A stretch of 64,000 nucleotides of DNA from Daucus carota subsp. sativus (lineage: Eukaryota > Streptophyta > Magnoliopsida > Apiales > Apiaceae), in the NCBI RefSeq assembly GCF_001625215.2, contig NC_030384.2, positions 41,450,390 to 41,514,389 of the forward strand, written 5' to 3'. Under the pieces are notes generated by a model. The model ran no database searches and was not told the origin of the DNA. It worked only from the letters and a program-made list of their open reading frames with translations. The translations under genes and the position numbers were made by a program. This document shows positions 46,326 to 57,849 of this stretch, piece after piece; position 1 is the stretch's first letter; every line of letters begins with the position of its first letter.

Positions 46326-48780
46326 ATGGCGGAGAAAGGGAAAAATACGCTCGACTCACATGCTTCTGATCACATACCAATACCGGCCCAACCACAAAAG
46401 GTGGTTACCGCCGGTGATGTTGGAAGTTCAACTAGTTATTTGACGAAAAAGAGACGAGAGAGACGGAGGAAGAGTGATGCGCTTGGAAACTCGGTGGTGC
46501 CTCCTCTTATGATTAGGGCTGGCAATATCGGGTTGTGGGTCGGGTTCGTGTCGGGTCAACATTCTCGGGCAGTATTTTTTACCCAACCCGAACCCGACCC
46601 GAAAATTTAATGGGTACAGGTACCCAACCCGAACACGACTCGAATAGATTTCGGGTTACCCGACACGACCCGAAATGACACGAAACATTCACAAATTAAA
46701 TTCATCAAATATTACAACTTTAATACAAATTAGTGGAAATTCAACTTGAATGCATAAGAAAGTGAAAATCTTCAGTCTTCGATTTAACTTGAAAGCTGGA
46801 CTGCAGCTCTTAACCAGTCATCTCCATTCACATATTAATTCTCTGCATTCTGCAAGGACAATAACACAATTTTAGAGCATATAAAGAAATCAAGACACTG
46901 ACTTATTCTTTTTGTTAAAAATGGACATCAACAAAAATGGACCAAGAAATTAAACACATATATGAATAGATCAGAAGACAATAAGATAGTAAATAGGATT
47001 AGATAATCAAATCCAGTGGAGAGGGCGAGTGAGAGAGTTCGAGTGAAACTTACCAAATACGAATTCAGGGGAGAGGGCGAGTTTCGAAATCAAATCGGAG
47101 ATTAAAATCGGAGTGAAGGGGGAGTGAGAGGGGAGGAGATTCGAAAAGAGAGGGAGTGTTCTTGATTTGGAAGAGAGGGCGAGTGAGAGTATGAGAGATT
47201 TAGGGAATTAGGGTTGAGAAGGCGGCCGCAGCTTACTCAGATCTGGAAAAAGAAAGAAAATGAATAAGGATCTGTAGGGTTGTTACGGTTGTATATGTTA
47301 AGTATAATCTTTAATATATAATATTTAATTTATATAATATATATATGCGGGTTGATTTCGGGTTACCCGAACCCGACCCGAAAATGACCCGATTTTTTCG
47401 GGTCAATTTTGGGTCAACCCGAAATCGACCCGAACCCGAAATACCCTGACCCGAATTCGTACTTTGCGGGTCGAATTCGTGTCGGGTTATCGGGTCGTGT
47501 CTGAAATTGCCAGCCCTACTTATGATTGTTGTTGCTTCACTGCCGTGGGTGACTGTTGTTGCTTCGCCTCCGCTGATTTATGCACCGCCAGTGTCTCAGG
47601 TTGTATCTCGAACACCTGTTGGATTCACTTGATGATTCTGCTAACAGAACCTTGGGCCGTGGGCCCGTGGCTGTCGGCGCCCTCAGGCTTTTGAAAACTG
47701 GCAGGCTATTGCTTCAATTGGTTAGTATTCTTTTCTTTTTTATAAACTTATTTATTAATTATTTTTTTAGAGGGTATTATTAGAATTATTTTTGTTGTCC
47801 AGTATTATAAAATAAATCACAGCTTTTTGCAAAAGATATTTTTTTAATTTGTATATATGTTACTATATGTGTATTCTTTTTATATATGGTAAAGATAAAA
47901 AGGGAACTGATGGTCAAATGGTGGCTTGTTTGCAAATTCCGCTACAGGAGAATTTCGAGTTCATTTGCTCGATGCGTATCCCGGGGAGGTAGACATGTGT
48001 TTTGAATTGTTTTGTTATACATGTTTTTGTTAAATATTATATGTGTTTGGCATAATTTATAGAGAGTTTTTTATAGACACAAACTATCAACAACTTTTTA
48101 CTTTTTTACTTAGTTGGAAGATTTTGATATATAAATATTTTTATGCATGATGGGAACTAATAGAAATTCTCCACTTAAGCAAAAAGTAGTTCTCAGTAAA
48201 AAAAATATGATTTAGAAATAGCTTATAAATTGAAAAATATATGTATTTCCAGCTTGTAAATAATTTACGAATCCGATCAAACACACATTATCAATTATTT
48301 CAAGATTATATCCTATAATAAATTGTATATGTATTCTAATTTTTTTCAGGACATCATCGGGAAGATCATGTCATATATCCAAGGAGGGATTAGTGGAGTA
48401 TCTGTGCATTCTGTCAACAACAGGAGTGTTAACAATGTTGCTCTTCATCACCCTGGTTGTTTTGGTGGGGTAATTAATTACGAGGTTCGACTCTTGTGTT
48501 TCTTATACTAGAATATAAGATATATATCTTTGTTTGAATCAAGGTGATCTCTACAGTTCCTGAATGCCGTTGTTGCATCTTTAGCTTGTTCCTTGATCTA
48601 TTGTTCATAGTTTTGTTGCTAATTTGCACATGTTTAACGATCAAATTATTAACAATTCAATTACAAAATTGATCATTCTTCCAACTTTTTTCTCACTTCT
48701 TTTTCATTTACATTTTTATAATGTTGCAGGGCCGATTTGAGATCTTGTCCCTAAATTTTCAAATTAATGGCCAGTTTTGA
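46326..48780 (+). pseudogene. AT-hook nuclear-localised (AHL) gene, broken
   Basis: AHL proteins bind A/T-rich DNA through AT-hooks and assemble through a PPC domain. Exon 1 starts MAEKGKNTLDSHASDHIPIP and has a degenerate AT-hook (LTKKRRERRRKSD). It is cut at 46513 by a 1005-bp hAT element and resumes at 47519 (to about 47720), where further frame changes occur. The PPC domain is spread over about 47931-47988 (GEFRVHLLDAYPGE), 48350-48484 (DIIGKIMSYIQGGISGVSVH, then NNVALHHPGCFGGVINYE) and 48730-48780 (GRFEILSLNFQINGQF, then TGA). Splice borders of the last three exons are intact and in phase. Normal AHL proteins continue after GRFEILSL with the second half of the PPC, which is missing. The gene is therefore broken by insertion, by frameshifts and by 3' truncation. 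Confidence 0.85.
46514..47518. mobile_element. hAT-type element inside AHL exon 1
   Basis: The 8-bp duplication CTTATGAT (46506-46513 and 47519-47526) interrupts the coding sequence. Ends are TAGGGCTGGCAATATCGGG and TGAAATTGCCAGCCCTA, with ACCCGA/TCGGGT repeats near both termini: same family as 6073-6583. No transposase frame; the interior (46740-47240) is non-repetitive and includes AGAGGGCGAGT repeats (about 47020-47190). Confidence 0.93.
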
Positions 48781-50582
48781 ATTTTGAGTTTTAAAATAAT
48801 GACGTTTTATTATTTTTCATAATTTTTTCCAGAATAATATTCATGTTTTATTTTCACCTTTTAAAATAATGGCTAATTCTCACGTTCTTAGCCTTTTTTA
48901 AAAAACAAAAGTAAATTCTCGTCATTAATTTGTCATTTTGAAAATTCGGCCACCTTTTTAAAATGTAGTGAAATATATGACCATCATTCAGTAATTTATT
49001 CTTAAAATTATGACAAACTTAAAGCCCCATATAGAATCCTTTAGATATCACAAAGACGTCACAGTAGTTTATATCTTCGATATCTGGCTGAAACTGTGTT
49101 ATACTAAATTTAGTTGAATTTGATTTTCTTCCTTGTGCATAAGCCCTGAAATCTTTGAGTACTTATCACCATTAAGGATGCAATGGAAATATTGCCGTCT
49201 GACCATATGGATGGTTTTACACATATCATATATGTAAGAACATCCTTGGCCACCGAAATGCCATCCAAGTAAGATCATACTTCACTGCTAGCAATTGGTG
49301 TAAAAACTTGAATCCAAGTAGAGCCCTGTATAGTCTCAGGCCAAACTAAAAGCAACCCGTGTTAGCTTGTACAGTCTGTCTGCTTTGTCAAGCAAACAAG
49401 GGCCAGGAGGATCAAGGTTTCAATTGGTAATTCAAGCTGCCGATTTAAGCATTCTCCTACATTTCACTTCCATCTTATCATTTCAACCAGCTCCTAGACC
49501 AAAATTTATCTTTAGTTCTGACTCGATTGTTTATGTATCAGACTCAAAATCGGACTAAGCCAAACACGTAAAAGTTCTCTTTTCTTAATCTATATTACTA
49601 ACATTATTGCTAACTAGGATCATGTACAACCATAGAAGCCAGCATTTGCAATACTATCAATAGTCCATTCTAAGATCCTAATATCCAACCCCATGCTCCT
49701 ACCAACAAACTTTCTATAATCAATGCCTACATGTTGACATAGCTTCATATTAGTAGCATACAAATTGGAATAGAATCAGGCTACAAATGTCATCTAGACT
49801 TCTTTTCTTCCTGACATGAGCTACAGGCACATAAACATAACACCAACAGGCACCTATGAATGCACTTTATCATCAACATTTTCATCTATGTTTTAAAAGA
49901 ACCAAAATTTGAAAGTCAGCACTAGTCTAACAACTATGTATATGACAGATGGTAGAAAGCAAAGAACAATCCACATACAGAACCAGCATCTGCCTCGGCA
50001 GTTTATACACCCAATCCTCTTTTAAATTGAAAGAAATGAACAATGAGGATGTGATTGTGAGAATTGGCGCAATACATACATGTCGAAATCTCTTTTCCCC
50101 TAGTTCTGGACGGAGCACAGGCCTTTTAAGTTAAATATCTACACAGGTTCTGCCAACATTGCAATGCTTGTTGAGTTGGAGCAGTCTCGACCACAAGAGT
50201 TCTAGTGAACCTAACACATATAGTGTGTCCCGCACAGCCCTCCAATGAAATTTTAGACAAGAACTTCAAGAGTCCTGTACCTAGATCCAACCTGCACAAC
50301 TATTGAGTAGCATCAGAATTCAGAACAGAAAGCCTGTGTGTTCTCACATTTCATAATATAATTAATAATAATGAGACCTAGGTATCAATTGACAGATACA
50401 AGCGAATATGCCCGCCCACTATTGGCCTGATTCTAGAAAATTACCTATATGCATGCATGAGTCACCAGAAAAAACAGCAAATAAACTCTTCTTCCCAAGG
50501 GAATGAGTGCAACCTATACTATACAATAAACAGAAATGTTCTCACCAGCATTCGAAGGCTTCATGCATATTACTAACATGTC
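48781..50582. other. Intergenic, AHL to SUO-like gene
   Basis: 48781-49150 is A/T-rich. 49150-50130 is of more balanced composition, with no frame or exon that I recognise. 50130-50582 is the likely 3' UTR and terminator region of the SUO-like gene (minus strand). Confidence 0.55.
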
Positions 50583-53500
50583 CTACTGCCATGGAGGATG
50601 TTTGTGGTTAATCCTATCTCCGTTGAATCCCCCATCTGGCTCCTTTCTTTTAACCATCCCTCCTGCCATTTGTTGATACATCTTCAACTGCTCATCTGGT
50701 AATGCCTGTGAAGCAGTAAGAGGAAGCTGCCTCAAAGCCGAAGGCAACCTTTCCTCTCTCCTGTCCAGTTCTGTAACTCCAGGCCCTGCATTTAGATCTA
50801 AACCCTGGTCACCCCATTTTTTACTTTCCGGGACATTACTAGTACTTCCAGGAATGCTCATCACGAAGGGTCGGGAATAATGAGTAGACCCCATGCCCGT
50901 AGGTCTCATCACCTGTGGGGGGATAGCAGGTAGGTAATGTGGGCCACCAGATGATGATTCTGTGAATGGTGTTGAAACCCCAGAATACGAATTGGATGAC
51001 AAGGGAAAATTGGTCTCAAATGGGAATAATCCAGGATACTGAAATGGGATATTTGGTGTGTAGCCAACTGCAGGAGATGATGACAGGACGGGACCCCTAT
51101 AAAGTTCAGGATTGAATGAAGTGTTTCCAGGTGGAAGCATAATTCCCTGTGAATTTGCTGAAGGGTGAGTGAGATAGTTTTGATCACCTCTACCAGGAAG
51201 AATAGGAGGCATTGCTAAGGGAGAGTATGAGACTCCAGGAGGAATCCAGGCAAAATTTCCAAGTTCCATGTTATTCATTCTGACAGGAGGAACTGATGAA
51301 GCAAAGGGAATACTGTTTTTAGCATGCGGTGCAGCTTCATAACCCCCTTCATCGGGACCAGGTCCATTGTTCAAATCAAAGTCCCTCGATGTGTTCGACT
51401 CAGCACCATATAAAGATGGCCTTAGAGGCCTCTTTGGCATTTCCGTTCTACAGCTGCTAACTGAGAAGTGACCAATTTCAGGACTATCATCACATATGTT
51501 CAAATCAAGATTAAAACCAGCGCCAATTTGTTCACTGCGTCTAGTTTCTGAGGAAGTTGCAACAGATTTTTGAGGAGCCACTTCCTCCATAGCTCTCTGA
51601 TCTGGTATGTTCAAATCAAAGTCCAAAAGTGGGCGACTTTGTTTAGTCGCGGAGCTCCCAACTAAAGGAACACTAACTGTACATGGGGGATTGTCCAGGT
51701 TCTTTCTAGGTTCAGCAGGTCGAAATGCACTGGTAGCGGCAGAACCCCTCCAACCCAGTTCACCCTTTAACCTCAACGGATTTTCTGGAGGGACAAATGG
51801 ACCTTTAGCAGCAGAAGCAACGGTAACTGAAGGACGACCTTCAGCCAATGAGATGGGAACTGGTGAAGTGAAAGGTAAAGGAATGGATGATACATTTCCA
51901 GAAGCCGGCAATTTATCAAGATCCCCAGAAATTCCATCGTCAATGGGAAGACCTTCATTCAGATCAAAGTCCACCTTTACAGTCGATTCTGACACAGAAG
52001 CAGTAACAGTAGAAATATCAGGAATGGAAGTAAATTCTTCTGCTACTTCCGACTTGCTACCACTAGACTTGATCAGTTCCTTGGATTCCTGGACAGGTAG
52101 TGCAGTAGTCTTAGTAGGAGATGCACTAGGATGCAAATTATTAAGATCATTCTTTTCTGCAATTCCATGAGAATTTTCACTCATCTGGTGAACAGTTAAT
52201 GAGCTTAAACCAGGGGTTTGGTCCTCACTTTGCGTTGTCTGTAATAGTAAATTCATTTCACCATCCTTTGCAGCTTCTGGCTCCCTGTTTCCCACTGTAC
52301 TAGGTAAACCTGGCAATTCAGTATCTTCCATTTTTCCACGCATACCAGACAACTTTACATTTTTTTTGTCTTGGTCGCACCTATGGGAAGATGAGCAAGA
52401 TGGTGATTCTTCATTAGCTTTGACCTCCAAGTTCTTAAGTGTGGCTGCACTATCATGTGGCACAGGTACCCCATTCACCTCAATAGTTTCATTAGATATA
52501 TCAGTTCCCACTTCAGGTTTCGAGCTCGAGGCATTAACATCTCTTGTCCGGGTGTGAGTCGGCTTCCGTGGTTCCTGAAACTGGTCAACTTCATCAGAAG
52601 CTGCATTAACATTTTTCTTAACATTTTCAGAAGACATGGTTGCAGTGTCTTCCTGGACAGGTTCATGCGGCCTTTCATGAGCTGTTGGAACAGGTCCATT
52701 GCAAGCTTTTAATGCTGCGCCACGATCCACATTCTTTTCTTCACAGCGCAACAAAGTGGTTTTGCTGTCCATGGACAACTTCTTTTCCATGTTCACATCA
52801 GTGCATTTTGCACTAGAATTTGTATGCGAAGAATTTTTAGAGCTACCATGACCTATAACAGCACCATTTGACACTTCTCTGCGGTGATCTTCATTTTTAT
52901 CTCTATCTTCATCAGTATGCCGCAATCTCATACCATCCCCGGAACAAGATTCTTCGGGTAATGAAGACTTTTTACCAGAAGATCCAGAAGGTGAGACATT
53001 AGATCTAGATATCTCTCCAGCTGCAACACTGGCAAGCAAATTCATTCCAATATCATCCCCAACCGATGCATTTACATTTGCTTCAGAAACCTTTACACAA
53101 CTATCTACCAGTGCATTCATGGAGCTGAACAAAGCCTCGTAGGATTTCCCTGATTTTGCTGCACTCCTCGAAGGAGAATGAGTATCTGTAGGTGTTTCTG
53201 TCAGTTTGTCAGAGCATTCTCCGCCTCTGCTCTGTTCATCAGAATTTAGACCACCAGATGCCATGTTGGCATCTTCGGAGATGGGCAATCCATCTTTTTG
53301 CTGATTTGTGTCCACAGTCACATTCAGAGCACCATTCCTTTGAAAAGTACCCATTTTTCCTTTTACTTTCCTGTCATTTCCTACAGGCTCCTCAACTTGC
53401 ATCGATGGAGAACCCTTACCAGATGTTGCAGAAACGTCTTCCGCAGACCCACCACTAGCACTACATGCAGGACTGCGAGCAGTGTTTGGCAACCGAACAA

Positions 53501-56427
53501 TGAGCCTCCTGCTGTTACCATTGTCCACATGGGGTGCATCAGGTGTTCTTTCAGTTGTTAATCTGGTAGGAGATAACTTTTCAGAAGACAAATTCCTATG
53601 TTCAGAACTCATCTTTCCAATACTAGTTTCTTTTTGAGTCCCTTGGACAACTGTTCCGTCGTTACAATTGTTTGACTTCCTATTGCGTGAAAGACCACTA
53701 GACGTCCTATTAACACCAACTGATACAGAAGTTGAGCTCCTTGCTTCTTCCCTGCAAGAGATTGTTTTTCCATATTCACTTGAACAGGACTGACTATTGT
53801 TTTGGGACTGGCTAGAACTATTGCTTTTGTCCTCTTTAATGGTTGTAAGAGGGGCATCAGAAGAACCTGCACCAACCAATGCCACAGTACTCAAATCCTT
53901 AGTACTTGCAACTTCTGATGCAGTCACTGACTGTTTAGCTGTGCCAGGAGAACCAACAGACAACTTCTCACTAGTGACAAGCTTAGCAGATGGAATTTTA
54001 GAAGCACCAGTTTGTACACTGGAATTCATAACACCGGGCTCAGTTGGTTCTCCATTTCGACGACCAGCAACATTAGAAACTTCAGAATTCAAGGATTTAG
54101 TTGGCCAAGAACCACCACGACTTGAGCCAGACTTTGCATCGATCATATTCATTTCAGCTTCAACTCTTTTCTTCCATGTGTCAACTAAACTCCTGGCTTT
54201 CTTCTGTATCTCAGAATTCCTGTGAGTACGTAAATGATTCACAGATTTCCCAATGTTACATGTTTGGAGTGCATGAAGGTTTACTGGTAGTTTATCTAGT
54301 GCTCGGAGCAATGACAAGAGAAATTCGTCAACAGATTTATCACCTTCTTTCGGACTACTGTTATCACCAAGTTTTCCCTTGTGAGCCTGCTGGAGCCAAT
54401 CATCCAACACGGGCAAACCCCTGAGCTGAACAAACCTAGTAAGACAATCAAATCTATCCGTTACAGCTATTACATTTGCCAGTATGATTCGACAAGCTAA
54501 ATCTAGCTTTTTCATTGAACTGTCAGGTTGCATGAGTTGCACCAATTTATCAACCCCTTCAAAATCTGTGAGGCCTCCTCTATCTGTTATCTTAGCAATC
54601 TCAAACTTTAAAATCTGATCTGGTCGAAGCTGACCAGAATCCGCATCGTCTGCTTTGCAAGTACGCTCACGTTTCACAGAATCAGATCCTTGAACAAGTA
54701 GCTCTCTTTTCTTCCCTTTAGCCTGAGAATGATAAGAGGATGAACTGTTCGGAGCGCTATCTGAACTAGGCTTAACTTGTGGACCATTTAATGCTTTCGG
54801 AGAACGACCTCCTGGCTGTGCAGCTGCATACATATCTATGTTTGTTTTGTCTAAGAGTTGATCTACTTCTTTCTGGTGTTCCTGAGTTGAAGAAGAATAG
54901 CCTTACAGTCACGTGCACAACAATCATGTATGTAAAACACAAAAACCTAATTGAATTATATACTTACCTTAACATAATCTCTGTCGGTAAACCACCGTAA
55001 ACACTTTGCTTCGGTATCATACACTCGTCTACACACAAATGAGGATAACCCTGAAGGAAGCTCAACACCTTTACGAAGAAATGCAACCTTACACCGATGG
55101 AGTAATGATGCAGCAGGTATCTCAGCTTTGTTAAAAGAGTAAAACACCTCGTTGGGTGCTGCTTCAAGCGGAAGACCTTTTACAAGCTTTACGTAAGCAG
55201 GCCGATAAAGCCAACTAACAGACAACCTCAAACCTTCTTCTTTGCTTGTAATTAATCTATGGATCATTCCAAGAAATGGGGCCGAATCTTTGGGTGCCTT
55301 AAAAAAAGCACAATCGCCAACAGATATCTTGATTCCATCCTGGAAGATGTCAAAGTTACAGTAAAGTTAAAAAAATGGACCAATACACACACACATATAC
55401 AACCTCCACATAAAATAATCTCCAATTTAATTACAAGAAATGATCCGAACTGGGGTCATTCTAGACAAGAATTACCTCCAAAATGCAATTTAGGTAACAT
55501 TTTCAAATGCCCACATGCAGAAACTATACCTTCGTATATTAAGATTAAGTATATAGTACTTATATACATATACTCCTGAAATTGTTTGTCTCAAAACGAC
55601 AATAGCATCACAACAATAAAAATTCTCTACAATAATGCTTGAAGGAGAAAAAATCACAGACACAATAAATGACATTTCAACTATCACGAAGAATAAAACA
55701 AAACGTGTGTCATGCGTATCATCTTCCAAGAAAATCAAAGTCTTTGAATTGAGACATACGGTTTGCTCAAAAAATCAACCTTATAGATTATAATTTGTTT
55801 TACATGCAATTTTTTAAAGTAAATATTAATTAAGTGCTAAACAGAAATTTTCGATTTAGTTTCCAATTTCATCTGAACTTGTTTCACATATCCTAGGAGT
55901 AGTAATTTGAGGTATATATAGCCATGTAAATTCCAAACTTATCTGAATTAATCTAAACTTCGGTTCTCGGTCTATTCGATTCGGTCTGGTTTTGGACCGA
56001 ACGCTCAACCCGGACCATGACAGTAACTAGTGACCAAAACAGAATGAAGTCATAACAATTAAATTAAGTTTTTGGACAATGTGTATCGGTAACTGAATAA
56101 AGATCAACTTAATGAACTCAATAACTCTACATATACGAATCAAACAAATTCATTAATTTCATACACAAAAATCACATCATGATATTTGGGGGAGATCTTC
56201 GTCCAAAAAAACAAAAAAAGAGACCAAGAGAAGACATAAAATTATAACCCCAACCAAAAACCCACACACATAAATAAACAATCACACACAAAAACAAACA
56301 ATAGAAATGGAGCGCCCAATAATAATGAAAAAGCTGGGACCTTTGTGAAAGAATCAGCAGTAACTGGAGCAAATTCTTCGGAATGACCTCCTCCGGTCGG
56401 CGTGGTGGAAACGGAGACCGGCAACAT
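50583..56427 (-). CDS. SUO: SUO-like BAH and TFIIS-N domain GW-repeat protein
   Basis: Three coding exons: 56427-56341 (MLPVSVSTTPTGGG to ADSFTK), 55339-54968 (DGIKISVGDCAFFKAPKDSA to FTDRDYVK) and 54881-50583 (EHQKEVDQLLDKT to KHPPWQ). All GT-AG joins are in phase, giving 1585 residues; Arabidopsis SUO is of similar size. The BAH domain is about 30-150, the TFIIS N-terminal (LW) domain about 259-395 (LVQLMQ, RFVQLRGLPVLDDWL, RALDKLPVNLHAL, CNIGKSVNHLR), then a long Ser-rich linker. The C-terminal region has GW (ELGWRGS, about 1197) and WG (KKWGDQ, about 1508) motifs and five DLN-type repeats. In Arabidopsis SUO is a GW-repeat factor needed for microRNA-mediated translational repression. An in-frame stop lies upstream of the chosen ATG, so the start may instead be supplied by an upstream exon. 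Intact. Confidence 0.95.
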
Positions 56428-57140
56428 GTGCCGGCAGTGAGAATAATTTAAACTGAAGTTCCAGCCCTAACAAAAAAGCATCGATTAGCACTGATCCACC
56501 ATGACTCGATATCAAAACCCTAGCTTTTCTTCATAATTCGTCAATTGGAGCTGTTGCAAAACCCTAGATCGATGAAAATATCTACGAAACAACAGAAATC
56601 CCCAAATTTCGAGCGAAATAATCGGAGAATCGGAGAGGCTAGGGTTTAGGTGTAAGCGGAGAATAATTCGATTAAATTATAAGATCTAGATATATGTATA
56701 GAAGAGAGATGATCGGAGAAAACGATATTCAGAGATTTCAGGGCACCGGGGATTTCGCAGAGAGAGAGAGAAGGAGAGAGAGATGAAACTACGCGAAACG
56801 GCGAAATAAGCTCGCTCTTCTGCTGAGGAAGTCTTAAAATGAAATCCAATTTTGGTACTACTGAGATAACGTCATTATTACGTTCTTTTTATAATCCCCT
56901 CCTCTCTTTTTCAACTCCAGAATATACATTTCTCGGTCATTCGAAATTTAACTATACCAGCTAATCTCGTTATTATGATAAATATTTCCTTTCTATAAAA
57001 CGCATTACGGTTTTGATTTTGATCTTTTTGATCGCAAGACTTGATCAGTACCAAAGATGTTAGTGATACGGCTGTATAGATCAATTATTCATATTTAAGT
57101 ATCGATATTTTATTTTTTTTGCCATAAAGTATCGATTTTT
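56428..57140 (-). promoter_or_regulatory. 5' UTR and promoter region of the SUO-like gene
   Basis: 56440-56850 looks transcribed on the minus strand. It has an AGGGTTTTG-type telobox (about 56513), an AGAG-rich leader (56755-56785) and a possible 5' UTR acceptor (pyrimidine tract then TTAG near 56467-56480), so the leader may be spliced. No TATA box could be chosen with confidence. Confidence 0.5.
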
Positions 57141-57849
57141 TTAAAGATATTTAATCACATCTCCATAATTTGTGTCGAGAATAGAATCATAAAAATTATT
57201 CAATATTCTTGTGAAAGAGATACTCCTAAAAAATATAAAATCACCTGGTTGGCATATTGTGCAAGAGTCTAACTTTCTCCTAATCTTCTTAACTCGAGTA
57301 TTCAACTGATGAGCGTAATTGAAGAATTCAACTTTTCCGGACCTAAACTTTTGAGATTGAAGTGTCGAATCTAGACAGAAGTCGACATTGGATACAAGAA
57401 AACGGGGGCAGCGAAGAATCAGTGAACATGACCCTTCCACGGACGCGTCTAAGTGTGAGTAAAAGAATTGAAACACGGGCTCGATCTGAGCAGGATGGAA
57501 TTTGGCGGAGAAAATCATGGGACAGAGCAGGGTAAGAGAATGGATGGGTAGATCTAGAAACGTATTTTTGCAATCTAATCGCTTGTATGTTCTAAAAGAT
57601 AGTTTAATTTGCAATATTATATGCAAGTTGGTATGTTTGCAAGTAAATACCTAAAAATTGGTATATTTGTCAAATTCTCTTATTTAAAGACTATTATTGA
57701 GAATGAAAGCAAAAGAAATTAGTATGCGAATATGTAAACAATCATATATTTATTATTATTCTGCTTGCATATGTGTGTGTATTAAAAAAATGGTTTGGTT
57801 TATATATTTGTTATTATTTCTTGTATATATGCGTGTGTATTTCAAAAGA
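57141..57849. other. Spacer with unsupported 161-codon frame
   Basis: A minus-strand frame at 57141-57626 is open for 161 codons, but its product shows no recognisable domain. Listed here only as a possible gene remnant. Confidence 0.25.

Noticed and set aside
51607..52170. 187-codon plus-strand frame and similar frames within 50.6-54.8 kb
   Set aside because: Antisense shadows of the SUO-like coding exon.
57141..57626. 161-codon minus-strand frame upstream of the SUO-like gene
   Set aside because: No domain, no homologue I recognise and no exon support; kept only as a note in the spacer entry.
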